Below the pieces are notes generated by a model, which saw only the letters and a program-made list of their open reading frames with translations, ran no database searches and was not told the origin of the DNA. A DNA stretch of 64,000 nucleotides from positions 62,001-126,000 of the forward strand of contig VMFU01000003.1 in assembly GCA_007376205.1 (NCBI GenBank), written 5' to 3'. Position 1 is the stretch's first letter; the number at the start of each line of letters is the position of its first letter. A program made the translations under genes and the position numbers. Below are positions 42,931 through 51,258 of this stretch, piece after piece. This DNA comes from Candidatus Peregrinibacteria bacterium Gr01-1014_25 (GTDB taxonomy: Bacteria > Patescibacteriota > Gracilibacteria > Peribacterales > Peribacteraceae).

Positions 42931-44742
42931 ATGTTCCGCCCCCGTCTTCCGCACGTTGCCGCCATCCTCGCAGCTCTCATTGCCGCCGTGTACGGGCCGG
43001 CGATCCTGCATAACGAATTCGTGCTGTTCGACGACACCGTGTTGATTCTCGACAACGACACGATCCGCGAAATTTCCTGGCGGTCGATCCGTCACATCTT
43101 CACCTCGTACGATCCCGAGCTCTACATTCCGCTGACGCTGTTCAGTTTCCAGATCAACCACGCGCTCTCCGGCATGAGCCCCCAGGCGTTCCACGCGACG
43201 AACGCCCTTTTGCATCTGCTCAACACCATGCTGATTTTCCTTCTCGTCCGCCGCATCACCCGCGACGGATGGGTCGCCGCCGCGGTCGCGTCGCTCTTCG
43301 CCGTGCATCCTCTTCATGCGGAGACCGTCCTCTGGGCATCTGCGCGCAAAGACACGCTCTCGACCGCATTTCTTCTCGGCTCGTGGCTGGCGTACTTGCG
43401 GTTTCGGGACGCCGCGTCGCGCCGGTGGCTGCTTGGCAGCGTCGCGCTTCTGCTCTGCGCGCTCCTCGCGAAGGTCACCGCGGTCGTGCTTCTCCCGCTG
43501 CTCTTGCTGATGGATTGGTACGAAGGCCGCCTGCCGCGGGGAAGGGGACTGCTCATCTATCTTCCGCATGCCGTCCTCGCGGTCATCTTCATCCTCATCG
43601 CGCTTCCCGGAAAAACGCTGGCGCTGCCGATACTGGGGCCGCTGGAAACCGCGCTGCTCGCGATGAAGGGATGGGTATTCTACGCCCGCGCGCTCGTCTG
43701 GCCTTCCGGCCTCGCCGTCACGTATTCGCAGCTCACGCCCATCGACATTCTGCGCGTCGAATTCCTGCTGCCGGCTGCAGCGGCCGTTCTCGCCGTCGCG
43801 GCTCTTGTCATCGCCGCCATGCGCGGCCGCGCCAAAGCGATCGTGTTTTGGTCTGCAGCATTCTTTCTTCCTCTCGTGCCGAACGCGCTGAACAACGCGA
43901 AGAATGGTTTCATATTCTTCGCTTCGGACCGGTACGCCTACCTCGCCTCCGTCGGTGTTCTGACGCTCGCCGCACTGGGCGTCGCCCGCCTTCTCCGGAC
44001 GATGCCGTACCGATCCGCCATCGCCGGCATTCTGCTCGCCACGAGCGTCGGCATTCTGGGCTGGCGCGCCAAGGTCCAAGCGAACACCTGGCGCAACACG
44101 GGGACGCTCTTTGAAAACGCCGCACGGCAGTACCCAGACTTCGCTCTCGCATACAACAACATCGGCGGGTACCGGAAGACCATCAAAGACATCGATGGAG
44201 CGTTAGAGATGTTCCTCCGCGCGACGGAGTTGGAACCCGGTTTCTCTCGCCCGTTCCTCAACATCGCCAATATCGAGCGCGAGCGAGGCAACACCGCGGC
44301 GGCTCTGGAGTGGTACGCTCGCGCGGTCGCAGCGATCGGCACGACGATGCCCGTCACGCCGGACGCGCTGACGGCGTACTACGAGTACGGCCAGATGCTC
44401 GACGGCCTCGGACGCGTGGACGACGCGCTGGCGCAGTTCCGCGCGGCCGCGGCTCGTGACCTGCCGCATCCCGAAGCCTTCTACAACCTGGGCGTCATGG
44501 CCCACAAGTACGGGAAGGCGGATGAAGCGATCGTCGCCCTCGAACGCGCCGTCGACCTCGCTCCGGAATTCACCCCCGCGCGCTACCGTCTCGCGTCGCT
44601 CTACGCGGAGAAGGGGAGGCTGCGGGAGGCGTACGAAGCGTTGCTCGACGTGCAGAGTCGCACCCCGGGGTACGAGCAAACGGAGGAGCACCTGCGACAG
44701 CTAGAGGGGATTCTTGGAAACGATGCCGCGCCCGCACGATGA
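42931..44742 (+). CDS. TMTC-like membrane mannosyltransferase with TPR repeats (second copy)
   Basis: 603 residues, same layout as 25353-26987. The acidic pair lies in VLFDDTVLILDND, and AVHPLHAETVLWASARKDTL matches its paralogue almost word for word. About ten membrane helices are followed by four to five TPR units (FALAYNNIGGYRKTIKDIDG, SRPFLNIANIERERGN, PEAFYNLGVMAHKYGKADE). Likely a protein O-glycosyltransferase of the cell surface; the sugar and targets are inferred only. Confidence 0.82.
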   Translation: MFRPRLPHVAAILAALIAAVYGPAILHNEFVLFDDTVLILDNDTIREISWRSIRHIFTSYDPELYIPLTLFSFQINHALSGMSPQAFHATNALLHLLNTMLIFLLVRRITRDGWVAAAVASLFAVHPLHAETVLWASARKDTLSTAFLLGSWLAYLRFRDAASRRWLLGSVALLLCALLAKVTAVVLLPLLLLMDWYEGRLPRGRGLLIYLPHAVLAVIFILIALPGKTLALPILGPLETALLAMKGWVFYARALVWPSGLAVTYSQLTPIDILRVEFLLPAAAAVLAVAALVIAAMRGRAKAIVFWSAAFFLPLVPNALNNAKNGFIFFASDRYAYLASVGVLTLAALGVARLLRTMPYRSAIAGILLATSVGILGWRAKVQANTWRNTGTLFENAARQYPDFALAYNNIGGYRKTIKDIDGALEMFLRATELEPGFSRPFLNIANIERERGNTAAALEWYARAVAAIGTTMPVTPDALTAYYEYGQMLDGLGRVDDALAQFRAAAARDLPHPEAFYNLGVMAHKYGKADEAIVALERAVDLAPEFTPARYRLASLYAEKGRLREAYEALLDVQSRTPGYEQTEEHLRQLEGILGNDAAPAR

Positions 44743-44743
44743 A

Positions 44744-44776
44744 AAACCGGTAGCCACAAGGGCTGGCTACCGGTTT
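44744..44776. terminator. bidirectional terminator
   Basis: A 12-bp stem AAACCGGTAGCC/GGCTACCGGTTT with a 9-base loop. T-rich on both sides (GGTTTCTC forward, GGTTTTTC reverse). It separates the TMTC gene from the convergent unknown gene. Confidence 0.85.
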
Positions 44777-44804
44777 CTCGCTCGCATCGCTGCTGGAGGG
44801 GTTG

Positions 44805-45254
44805 TTAGGCTTTCGCGGTTTCGAGTTCGAGAATGCGCCGGGTAATCCCCCGGCCTGTGGAAGAACGCAGATGCGATTCTTCCTGTTGTGTGACAGGGAC
44901 CACCCGGACGGATTCCGGGTCGATGGTCAATTCTACGTGCCCGTTGGTGAACACGGTGCCGCTCATGAGGGCAACACCGTTCCGACCTCCGAGCTTCTGC
45001 GCGACTTCGTCCGCATTGGTGAAGACGATGTCCCCACCAATGCGCTTCAGGTGGTTCAGAATGGATCCACGCTTGAGAACCTTACCGGCGCGAATCGTCG
45101 CGGAGCAGAAAGCGACATGGGAGCCGCTCTTCGCTCCACCGAATGACGGCATGGTGCCGACGGCGATCTTCACTTCCTGCGTGTCGCCGTGGCGAATTTC
45201 CGCATCCCGCAGTGCATCGTGCGCGGAATTCGGTTGTTCGGACGTGAGACTCAC
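44805..45254 (-). CDS. unknown soluble protein with a strong ribosome site
   Basis: 149 residues from the GTG at 45254, chosen because AAGGAG (45262-45267, reverse) stands 7 bases upstream; an ATG at 45326 would bypass it. Contains VLKRGSILNHLKRIGGDIVF, FTNADEVAQKLGGRNGVALM and a basic tail. Looks like a small alpha/beta protein. No family recognised. Shine-Dalgarno use is rare in this window. Confidence 0.65.
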   Translation of the reverse strand: MSLTSEQPNSAHDALRDAEIRHGDTQEVKIAVGTMPSFGGAKSGSHVAFCSATIRAGKVLKRGSILNHLKRIGGDIVFTNADEVAQKLGGRNGVALMSGTVFTNGHVELTIDPESVRVVPVTQQEESHLRSSTGRGITRRILELETAKA

Positions 45255-45512
45255 GAGATGGCTCCTTATTCCAGCGTTGATGCGAACGAGCTGCGGCCAG
45301 ACTAGGACGCTCAAAGACAAAGTCAATGTGGCTGTGTATAGAGAAATTGACCTTCCCCGGAGCAGGGGTGGTCATTCCGCGATATACTCATAACCGCTCA
45401 CGGATTATTTCTTTCCCCGGCAGCTCGGCTGGCCCAGCCATCGCTTGCGATGGCGTGATACAAGAGCAGCCAGCTCGGTCCGTCCCGTGTTCCTTCCACC
45501 ACAATCATTCTT
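45255..45512. other. intergenic region with a tRNA-like fragment
   Basis: Contains a + strand TATACT (45383-45388), a hairpin GCCATCGC/GCGATGGC (45438-45455) and CCAGCTCGG-type repeats, but no ORF. The segment 45415-45432 matches the 5' end of the tRNA-Arg that follows. Confidence 0.4.
45415..45432 (+). pseudogene. possible 5' fragment of a duplicated tRNA-Arg
   Basis: CCCCGGCAGCTCGGCTGG differs from the tRNA-Arg 5' end (CCCCGGTAGCTCAGTTGG) at three positions, all transitions. No cloverleaf can be completed downstream. Chance similarity cannot be excluded. Confidence 0.3.
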
Positions 45513-45589
45513 GCCCCGGTAGCTCAGTTGGATAGAGCGGCAGTCTTCTAAGCTGCATGTCGTAGGTTCGAATCCTACCCGGGGCACCA
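45513..45589 (+). tRNA. tRNA-Arg (UCU)
   Basis: Acceptor GCCCCGG/CCGGGGC, D-arm AGCTCAGTTGGATAGAGC, anticodon loop CTTCTAA (TCT), TTCGAAT loop, discriminator A, encoded CCA (45587-45589). Confidence 0.95.
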
Positions 45590-45615
45590 TCGCCATTTCT
45601 GCTATACTGGCGAAG

Positions 45616-46110
45616 ATGGACGCGCCGCAGAGCACCGCCGAAACGCCCGACCACGACATCGAACGCAATAAGGATGTCGCCGCGCTTTCGTACGCATGGG
45701 TGCTCTCGGTCATCATGCTGGTGCTGCGCTGGAAGTCGCCGTTCGTCCGGTTCCACGCGCGACAGGGGATTGTCCTCTTCGTCATCAGCCTGCTGCTGTG
45801 GCCCATTCCGGTCATCGGGCAGATCGCCGAAGTGCCCGTGCTCTTCCTCGCGATCTTCGGCTTCGTGATGGCCGCGCAGGGGAAGCGCGTCGACGTTCCG
45901 CTCATTGGTCCGCTCTGCCGCGGGGAATGGTCGATGGTCCGCCAGAGCTGGCGCGCGTTCGTCGAGCAGGTCGCCGCACTCTTCAGCAAAGAATCCACTC
46001 CTTCCGCTCCTCCGCCATCTGCTCCTACCATACCCACTGTACCTTCCGTACCCACAGTGCCCTCCGCTCCTCCCTCACCCCCCTCTCCTCCTTCCTCCCC
46101 GCAGCTATGA
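45616..46110 (+). CDS. Tic20/DUF4870-like membrane protein
   Basis: 164 residues. NKDVAALSYAWVLSVIMLV, RFHARQGIVLFVISLLLW and FLAIFGFVMAAQGKRVDVPLIG give the three-to-four-helix pattern of the DUF4870/Tic20-like family; function in bacteria is not settled. The C-terminal 35 residues are a Ser/Pro/Thr/Val tail (TIPTVPSVPTVPSAPP) from the same microsatellite seen near 32 kb. TATACT (45603-45608) ends 7 bases upstream. The stop overlaps pyrH as ATGA. Confidence 0.8.
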   Translation: MDAPQSTAETPDHDIERNKDVAALSYAWVLSVIMLVLRWKSPFVRFHARQGIVLFVISLLLWPIPVIGQIAEVPVLFLAIFGFVMAAQGKRVDVPLIGPLCRGEWSMVRQSWRAFVEQVAALFSKESTPSAPPPSAPTIPTVPSVPTVPSAPPSPPSPPSSPQL

Positions 46111-46817
46111 CGTACAAACGCATCATGCTCAAACTCTCCGGCGAAGCGCTCTCGAAGGACGGCAAGGGCCAGGGCCTACATCAGCCGACGCTCCACGAGG
46201 TTGCGGACCGCATCGCCCGCGTCGCATCGCGCGGTGTCCAGTGCGTCATCGTCGTCGGAGGCGGGAATATCTGGCGCTACCGTGACACGATGGAGAGCGG
46301 CATCGAGCGCACCGTGAGCGACGCGATGGGGATGCTCGCGACCATTATCAACGCCGTCGCGTTGCAGGCCGCCCTTGAGAAGCACGATGTGCACACGCGC
46401 GTCCTCTCCGCCATAGCGGTCCCGCAGCTCGCCGAGCCCTACATCCGACGCCGCGCCATTCGACATCTGGAGAAAGGACGCGTCATTATCTGCGCGGGCG
46501 GGACGGGTAATCCGTTCTTCACGACAGACTCCGCCGCGGCTCTGCGCGCGCTGGAACTCTCCTGCGATGTCTTCCTCAAAGCGACGAACGTCGACGGCGT
46601 GTACGACAGTGACCCCAAGAAGAATCCGAAGGCCAAGCGCTACGAGCGCCTGACGTACCAGGAAGCGATCGAGAAGAATTTGGGCATCCTGGATCAGGCG
46701 GCGTTCAGCCTGTGCCGCGAGAAGGACCTCCCCATTCGCGTCTTCGATTTCTCCGATGCAACCGCCCTCGATCGTGCTGCGAAAGGAGAGAAAGTGGGAA
46801 CGCTGGTGCAGGGGTGA
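46107..46817 (+). CDS. pyrH: UMP kinase
   Basis: 236 residues from the ATG at 46107. KRIMLKLSGEALSKDGKG, VVGGGNIWRY, SDAMGMLATIINAVALQ, GGTGNPFFTTDSAAALRA and TNVDGVYDSDPKKNP are the bacterial UMP kinase signatures (amino-acid-kinase fold). It phosphorylates UMP to UDP. Translationally coupled to the Tic20-like gene. Confidence 0.96.
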   Translation: MTYKRIMLKLSGEALSKDGKGQGLHQPTLHEVADRIARVASRGVQCVIVVGGGNIWRYRDTMESGIERTVSDAMGMLATIINAVALQAALEKHDVHTRVLSAIAVPQLAEPYIRRRAIRHLEKGRVIICAGGTGNPFFTTDSAAALRALELSCDVFLKATNVDGVYDSDPKKNPKAKRYERLTYQEAIEKNLGILDQAAFSLCREKDLPIRVFDFSDATALDRAAKGEKVGTLVQG

Positions 46818-46848
46818 CAAGGGACGGGACGGGGATGCTGGATGACAG

Positions 46849-48066
46849 ATGGCAGATGCCAGTAACCTTTCCCCGCCGTCGCGCGGCCCGCAGGGTCCCG
46901 AAGGGACCAGCGTGCTTTCCCTACATACACGATGGTTCCCCGTCCTTTCCTTACCTCCCCATGCCCGGCTGGAACGTCAGACGGCGGAGACTTTTCTTTG
47001 GCTACTTTCTTTGTGTGGTGACAAAGAAAGTGGCATTCACACGTCTCCAGAGAAGGGTCGCGTCCGCCTCGAAGTCCGTCTCCACGGCATTCTGGAGGCG
47101 CTCGATCCGATGACGCCGGCCATGTATGAGCAGCTCCTGCGCCGCGTGAAGTTCGTCTCCAAGCTCAAGTTGAACGTCACCAACGTTCCGCAGGACGGCC
47201 AGTACACGTTCGACGTGAAACAGTCCGATGGCGTGGTGAACACCGTCAACGTCCGCGTGGCAACGCTGCCATCGCGTTTCGGTGAATCCATGACACTCCG
47301 TCTGCTCGATCCCAAGCGCGGCATTCTTCCGCTGACGTCACTCGGCTTCCCAGAGGAAATGCAGAAGCAGCTCGAGCAGCTCGCGCGCATGCCCTACGGA
47401 TTGGTCCTCGTCACCGGGCCGACCGGTTCGGGAAAGACGACGACCCTCTACGCGCTTCTCTCCACGCTCATCGGTACCAAGCGCAACATCATCACCCTGG
47501 AAGACCCGGTGGAGTACGAAATCGGCGGCATCGTCCAGAGCGAGATCGACAGCGATCACGGATTCACGTTCGCGTCGGGATTGCGATCGGTTCTGCGCCA
47601 CGACCCGAACGTCGTCCTCGTCGGCGAAATCCGCGACCTCGAGACGGCGCAGACCGCCGTCGACGCCGCACTCACGGGTCACCTCGTGCTCTCCACGCTG
47701 CACACAAACTCCGCGATCGAAGCGATCCCGCGCCTCCTGTCGATGGGTGTCAGTCCCTACACGTTCGCCCCGTCGCTGCGCGCGGTGCTGGCACAGCGTC
47801 TCGTGCGCTACCTCTCCGACGACTGCCGCAAGCAGGGCGCGTCGTGCGACCCGGCATCGCCCGCAAGCTACGGCGGACGGATGGTGTTGCCGGAACTATT
47901 GACGGTGGACGAAGAAATCCGCTCGCTCATCCTGGCCCAGGAGGATGAGGCGGCGATCCGCGCCGCGGCGAAGAAGAAGGGCTTCTCCACGATGCGCGAA
48001 TGGGGCGATGACCTCGTGAAATCGGGTATCACGACGAAACAGGAGGTGGAACGGGTGGCCTTATAA
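46849..48066 (+). CDS. PilB/GspE-type secretion ATPase with replaced N-terminus
   Basis: 405 residues. From about residue 62 (SGIHTSPEKGRVRLEVRLHG) it matches the C-terminal half of PilB/GspE: PQDGQYTFDV, STLPSRFGESMTLRLL-like LPSRFGESMTLRLLDP, Walker A GPTGSGKTTTLY, the Asp box ITLEDPVEYEI, Walker B HDPNVVLVGEIRD and the His box TGHLVLSTLHTNSA. The MshEN-type N-terminal domain is missing, and the CxxC zinc knuckle after QRLVRYL is lost. The first 61 codons have an odd composition, begin inside a dispersed repeat and contain a 20-base inverted repeat. It may be functional with another start, or a 5'-truncated relic. No other pilus genes are adjacent. Confidence 0.8.
   Translation: MADASNLSPPSRGPQGPEGTSVLSLHTRWFPVLSLPPHARLERQTAETFLWLLSLCGDKESGIHTSPEKGRVRLEVRLHGILEALDPMTPAMYEQLLRRVKFVSKLKLNVTNVPQDGQYTFDVKQSDGVVNTVNVRVATLPSRFGESMTLRLLDPKRGILPLTSLGFPEEMQKQLEQLARMPYGLVLVTGPTGSGKTTTLYALLSTLIGTKRNIITLEDPVEYEIGGIVQSEIDSDHGFTFASGLRSVLRHDPNVVLVGEIRDLETAQTAVDAALTGHLVLSTLHTNSAIEAIPRLLSMGVSPYTFAPSLRAVLAQRLVRYLSDDCRKQGASCDPASPASYGGRMVLPELLTVDEEIRSLILAQEDEAAIRAAAKKKGFSTMREWGDDLVKSGITTKQEVERVAL
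47004..47031. repeat. 10-bp inverted repeat at the PilB homology boundary
   Basis: Arms ACTTTCTTTG and CAAAGAAAGT around TGTGGTGA, just before the codons where similarity to PilB/GspE begins. Confidence 0.65.
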
Positions 48067-48137
48067 GGGGCAAAATCCCAGTGCAAAGCAGTCTCATCTT
48101 GCGTACGCACTTCATTCTCACGTACTCTTACTGACCA

Positions 48138-49904
48138 ATGTTTCAACGTCCGCGTCACAGACGGGGGCCCTACGCGCTTGCAACGGAACAGCGTGCGTTC
48201 CCGCGATTGGCGCGCCTGGCACTCCTCATCGTCGTCATGATTCTCGCCTTCAGTGTCGTCCGCTGGGGATTGAGGATTATCGGCGTCGGCGCAATGCGCC
48301 CGGAAGGCGTACAGCTGATCGCAGAAACCACCGGAGCCGTCAGTGTTTCCGTCGATGGCGAGGCGTTGAAAAATCCCGATGAGGATCTGTCGCTCTTCGC
48401 CGATGATCGTGTCGTCACGACAACGAGCGGACGGGCGCGTCTGGTGTTCTTTGACGGCACGGTCGTCCGCCTGGACCGCGACACCGACGTCACGGTCGAG
48501 GAATCTGGCCGGAATGACGAAGAAGGCGCTCTATCGCTGCGCCTCGCCAAGGGCCGCCTCTGGGTGCGCTCGCCGATGGCTGCGGCGTACTCCGGAGCCG
48601 TCATGAGGAGCATCGAGACATCCACGCTGCTCGCCGAACTTCCGGCCGGATCCGAGGTCCTCGTCGGAAACGCCTCGGTGCGCGTTCTCGCGGCGGACGG
48701 TCTCGGCCTCACCGTGACGCCATCGGAAAGCGACGCTGCAACGATCGTCGGAGAGGGGCAGGAATTTCTGCTTCCCGACACGCTTCCGGAAGAAGGCATC
48801 GCCGACGGCTATGCCTTCCGCTCACCGCTCGCCTTGAGCGTCTTCACCGATGCCTTCCTGCTGGAGAGCCGTCTGCGCGCCATTGGCCAGGGAAGAGCCG
48901 CAGGCACCGCTCCACGGCAATCGGATACGCTCGTCGTCACGTCGCCCGTCGAAGGCGAGCGCGTGACGGGATCGGTCGTGACGGTCGCGGGCACGGTGAG
49001 TGACATCGTCGACCGCGTCCGCGTGAACGGGTACATGGCGACGCTCGACCGCACGCGCGGAACATTCCGCCAGGACATCACGCTCCCCGAGCAGGAGAGC
49101 GTCGATATCCGCGTGGAGGCATTGAGCATGGAGGGACTGACGATCGACGATGTCCGCAGAACGGTAAAGCGCGAGCAGGGGACGGTCACCGTCTCCGGCC
49201 TTGCGGCGCCGACGATCACCGCGCCGGCATCCGCCGGATCCGCCTTCCGTTTCCCCGGCGAGGAGATCACGCTGCGTGGTAGCGTCCCCCCGGGCACCGC
49301 CGCCGTTGTCGTGAACGATTACCAGCTGCAACTCTACAAGCCGGGGAATCCGACGTGGAGCTACGTTGCCGGAATTCGCCTGGGGAACCTCCTGCCGGGA
49401 CGGAACATATTCGATGTCTACGCCGTGGACGCCGCGGGCCAGCGCAGCCCGGCCGCGCGGATCACCATCGTTCAAGAAGAAGGCACGGAAGGCGTCATCG
49501 CCTCGGACGGCGCCGCGTCTTCGTCTCCCGTCGCATCATCGGCCACGTCCATTCCGCTCAAGAACAACCCACCACTCCTTCCCGGAACGCTGACCGTGAC
49601 GAGCCCGGAGGGCGGGAGCGCCGTTGTCCAGGAAGCGCTCGTTGTGCTGGAAGGCACTGTTCCCCCGGGCACCGCCGGCGTGTGGGTCAACGACTACCGT
49701 CTGCAATTCTTCGTCGCGTCGCAGTCATCGTGGCGCTTCATCGCCCGCGGCGAATGGGGATCGCTGAAACCGGGGAAGAACGTCTTCCGCATCGTCGCGC
49801 GCAACGCGGCAGGGGATGTCCTCGACGCGCTCGCGTTCCCCGTCGAATGGCAGCAGGCTGCGTCCTCTTCGGCGGGCACCACAAGCGTAACGAACAGTCG
49901 GTAA
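48138..49904 (+). CDS. membrane-anchored FecR-like protein with Ig-like repeats
   Basis: 588 residues. One N-terminal membrane helix (LALLIVVMILAFSVVRWGLR). A FecR-type beta domain follows (about 65-190: ETTGAVSVSVDGEAL, DDRVVTTTSGRARLVFFDGT, SLRLAKGRLWVRSP). Two or three beta-sandwich units come after, each with TVTSPxxG and GTVPPGTAGVWVNDYRLQF or GSVPPGTAAVVVNDYQLQL. Probably extracytoplasmic; FecR domains outside iron regulation often occur in surface proteins. TACTCT (48123-48128) ends 9 bases from the ATG. Confidence 0.8.
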   Translation: MFQRPRHRRGPYALATEQRAFPRLARLALLIVVMILAFSVVRWGLRIIGVGAMRPEGVQLIAETTGAVSVSVDGEALKNPDEDLSLFADDRVVTTTSGRARLVFFDGTVVRLDRDTDVTVEESGRNDEEGALSLRLAKGRLWVRSPMAAAYSGAVMRSIETSTLLAELPAGSEVLVGNASVRVLAADGLGLTVTPSESDAATIVGEGQEFLLPDTLPEEGIADGYAFRSPLALSVFTDAFLLESRLRAIGQGRAAGTAPRQSDTLVVTSPVEGERVTGSVVTVAGTVSDIVDRVRVNGYMATLDRTRGTFRQDITLPEQESVDIRVEALSMEGLTIDDVRRTVKREQGTVTVSGLAAPTITAPASAGSAFRFPGEEITLRGSVPPGTAAVVVNDYQLQLYKPGNPTWSYVAGIRLGNLLPGRNIFDVYAVDAAGQRSPAARITIVQEEGTEGVIASDGAASSSPVASSATSIPLKNNPPLLPGTLTVTSPEGGSAVVQEALVVLEGTVPPGTAGVWVNDYRLQFFVASQSSWRFIARGEWGSLKPGKNVFRIVARNAAGDVLDALAFPVEWQQAASSSAGTTSVTNSR

Positions 49905-49910
49905 TCTTCA

Positions 49911-50005
49911 TGTATGGATTCGCAGCGGTGCCCGCTTTGTCATGGTGAGGGATTGCGCCCTGCGCCATCGTCACGAATCCATACAAAGCGGGGGTAAACC
50001 ATGAC
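49911..50005. repeat. nested inverted repeats between convergent genes
   Basis: Outer arms TGTATGGATTCG (49911-49922) and CGAATCCATACA (49974-49985), perfect over 12 bp. A second pair, CCCGCTTTG (49931-49939) and CAAAGCGGG (49984-49992), overlaps the outer right arm, and GTCATGG/CCATGAC extends it. The two pairings are mutually exclusive. Confidence 0.7.
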
Positions 50006-50016
50006 ATGCAAAGGCT

Positions 50017-50958
50017 CTAGATGTCCTTCGCCGAGAGCCCCAACACTTTCGCCGCTTTCGTGAATTCCTCCGGAGGCGGGGCCTGGATGGTTTCCGCGTG
50101 TCCCGTCGCGGGGGAAGTGAACGTCAATTCCCGCGCATGCAGGCAGATGCGGTCGATGCCGGATGCGGTCGCAACGCGCTCCGCGAACTCGGACGTGTAG
50201 GTATCGTCGCCCAGGATGGGATGACCGATGGCGGACAGGTGCACGCGAAGCTGGTGCGTGCGTCCCGTATGCAGATCGCACGCGAGCAACGACGCCTCGC
50301 GCGACGATGCAACGGTCCGGTATGTCGTCCGCGCCTCGCGCAGCGCGCTCGCGCCGATGATGCCCATCGCCGTGCGATCGGATGAGCTCCGTCCGATGGG
50401 GGCATCGATCACCGCGACCGGGGGATCGGGGACGCCCGCGACGATGGCCAGGTACTTCTTGCGCACTGTGCGCTGCGCAAACTGCTCCTGCAGGGCCATG
50501 TGCGCGGCGGGTGTTTTTGCAAGCAGGAGACATCCCGTCGTCCCGCGGTCGAGACGATGGACGAGGATCGATTCCGGCGAGAAGGGGAGACCCCGCTCTT
50601 TCAGAAGAAATGCCGCACCGTGGAGGATCGTCTTCTCGCGTGCCGTTCCCGCGCCCGGATGGACAGCGATGCCCGCAGGCTTGTTGATGACAATGCACGC
50701 GTCGTCCTCGTACAGCACCGGCAGATGTAAGTCCTCCGGTTCAATCCCTCTGTCCGGATCCCTAATCCCGAATCCCTCGTGTACCTCAACCACATCTCCT
50801 TCCTGCAGCGCAAACGCGGGCTTGCGGATAATACCGTCGTTCACCGTCACCCATCCCGTTTCGATGGCTTCCTGCGCCTTGGCGCGGCTTGGCATCCGGG
50901 CGTCCTTCGCGAGGAAGGTGTCGAGCCGATCGGGGAGCGAGACCGTCCAGAGAGGCAT
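50017..50958 (-). CDS. rluD: RluA/RluD-family pseudouridine synthase
   Basis: 313 residues from the ATG at 50958. An S4 RNA-binding domain (PDRLDTFLAKDARMPSRAKA, GWVTVNDG) precedes the catalytic domain with the Asp motif VHRLDRGTTGCLLLAK and DLHTGRTHQLRVHLSAIGHPI. It isomerises uridines in rRNA; whether RluD or another RluA-type specificity applies is open. The stretch GFGIRDPDRGIEPEDL (about 59-73), between the two domains, is encoded by dispersed repeat A in frame. Confidence 0.9.
   Translation of the reverse strand: MPLWTVSLPDRLDTFLAKDARMPSRAKAQEAIETGWVTVNDGIIRKPAFALQEGDVVEVHEGFGIRDPDRGIEPEDLHLPVLYEDDACIVINKPAGIAVHPGAGTAREKTILHGAAFLLKERGLPFSPESILVHRLDRGTTGCLLLAKTPAAHMALQEQFAQRTVRKKYLAIVAGVPDPPVAVIDAPIGRSSSDRTAMGIIGASALREARTTYRTVASSREASLLACDLHTGRTHQLRVHLSAIGHPILGDDTYTSEFAERVATASGIDRICLHARELTFTSPATGHAETIQAPPPEEFTKAAKVLGLSAKDI
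50741..50781 (+). repeat. dispersed repeat A, copy 4 (inside rluD)
   Basis: The + strand reads TCAATCCCTCTGTCCGGATC then CCTAATCCCGAATCCCTC. The closest relative is copy 5 at 60911-60954. Confidence 0.7.
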
Positions 50959-50984
50959 GATGCGAGCGTATAGGGTATGACGGT

Positions 50985-51016
50985 CTCCGAAAAGAAGCCC
51001 GCGGCGCACCGCGGGC
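50985..51016 (-). terminator. intrinsic terminator of the 49-residue gene
   Basis: Reverse strand: GCCCGCGG, loop TGCG, CCGCGGGC, then TTCTTTTC. It lies 12 bases after the small gene's stop and upstream of rluD on the same strand. Confidence 0.88.
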
Positions 51017-51028
51017 AAGAGGACTTCT

Positions 51029-51178
51029 CTACTTCCCGAATCTGGACCAGAGGATGCACCAGATCCACGCCAGCGCTGTCACGATGCATCCGAGTATTCG
51101 CCTCATGGCTGTTCTCCTTGAGCGGGCGAAGTCCTGCCCGGAACGGTAGGCCCGGATATGCGTGAAGTCCATATCCAT
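51029..51178 (-). CDS. 49-residue single-pass membrane protein
   Basis: ATG at 51178 with GGGAGG (51185-51190, reverse) 6 bases upstream; an internal ATG at 51106 has AAGGAG 7 bases upstream and would give a 25-residue form. The second half is a hydrophobic helix (RRILGCIVTALAWIWCILW) followed by SRFGK. A clean terminator follows. The two strong ribosome sites plus a terminator make a real gene likely despite the size. It is divergent from tyrS. Function unknown; it may be a small membrane regulator. Confidence 0.65.
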   Translation of the reverse strand: MDMDFTHIRAYRSGQDFARSRRTAMRRILGCIVTALAWIWCILWSRFGK

Positions 51179-51258
51179 GGCACACCTCCCTTCGGAAGCG
51201 ACGCCAGACGGAATGTCTGGTGCTGGCGAAATCTTCCTCCGCTACACTTCGCTTGTCC

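Noticed and set aside
41473-44079. An 868-codon frame extending pyruvate kinase upstream
   Set aside because: The extension is antisense to the TMTC-like gene; PYK begins at MRLTKIICTLGP.
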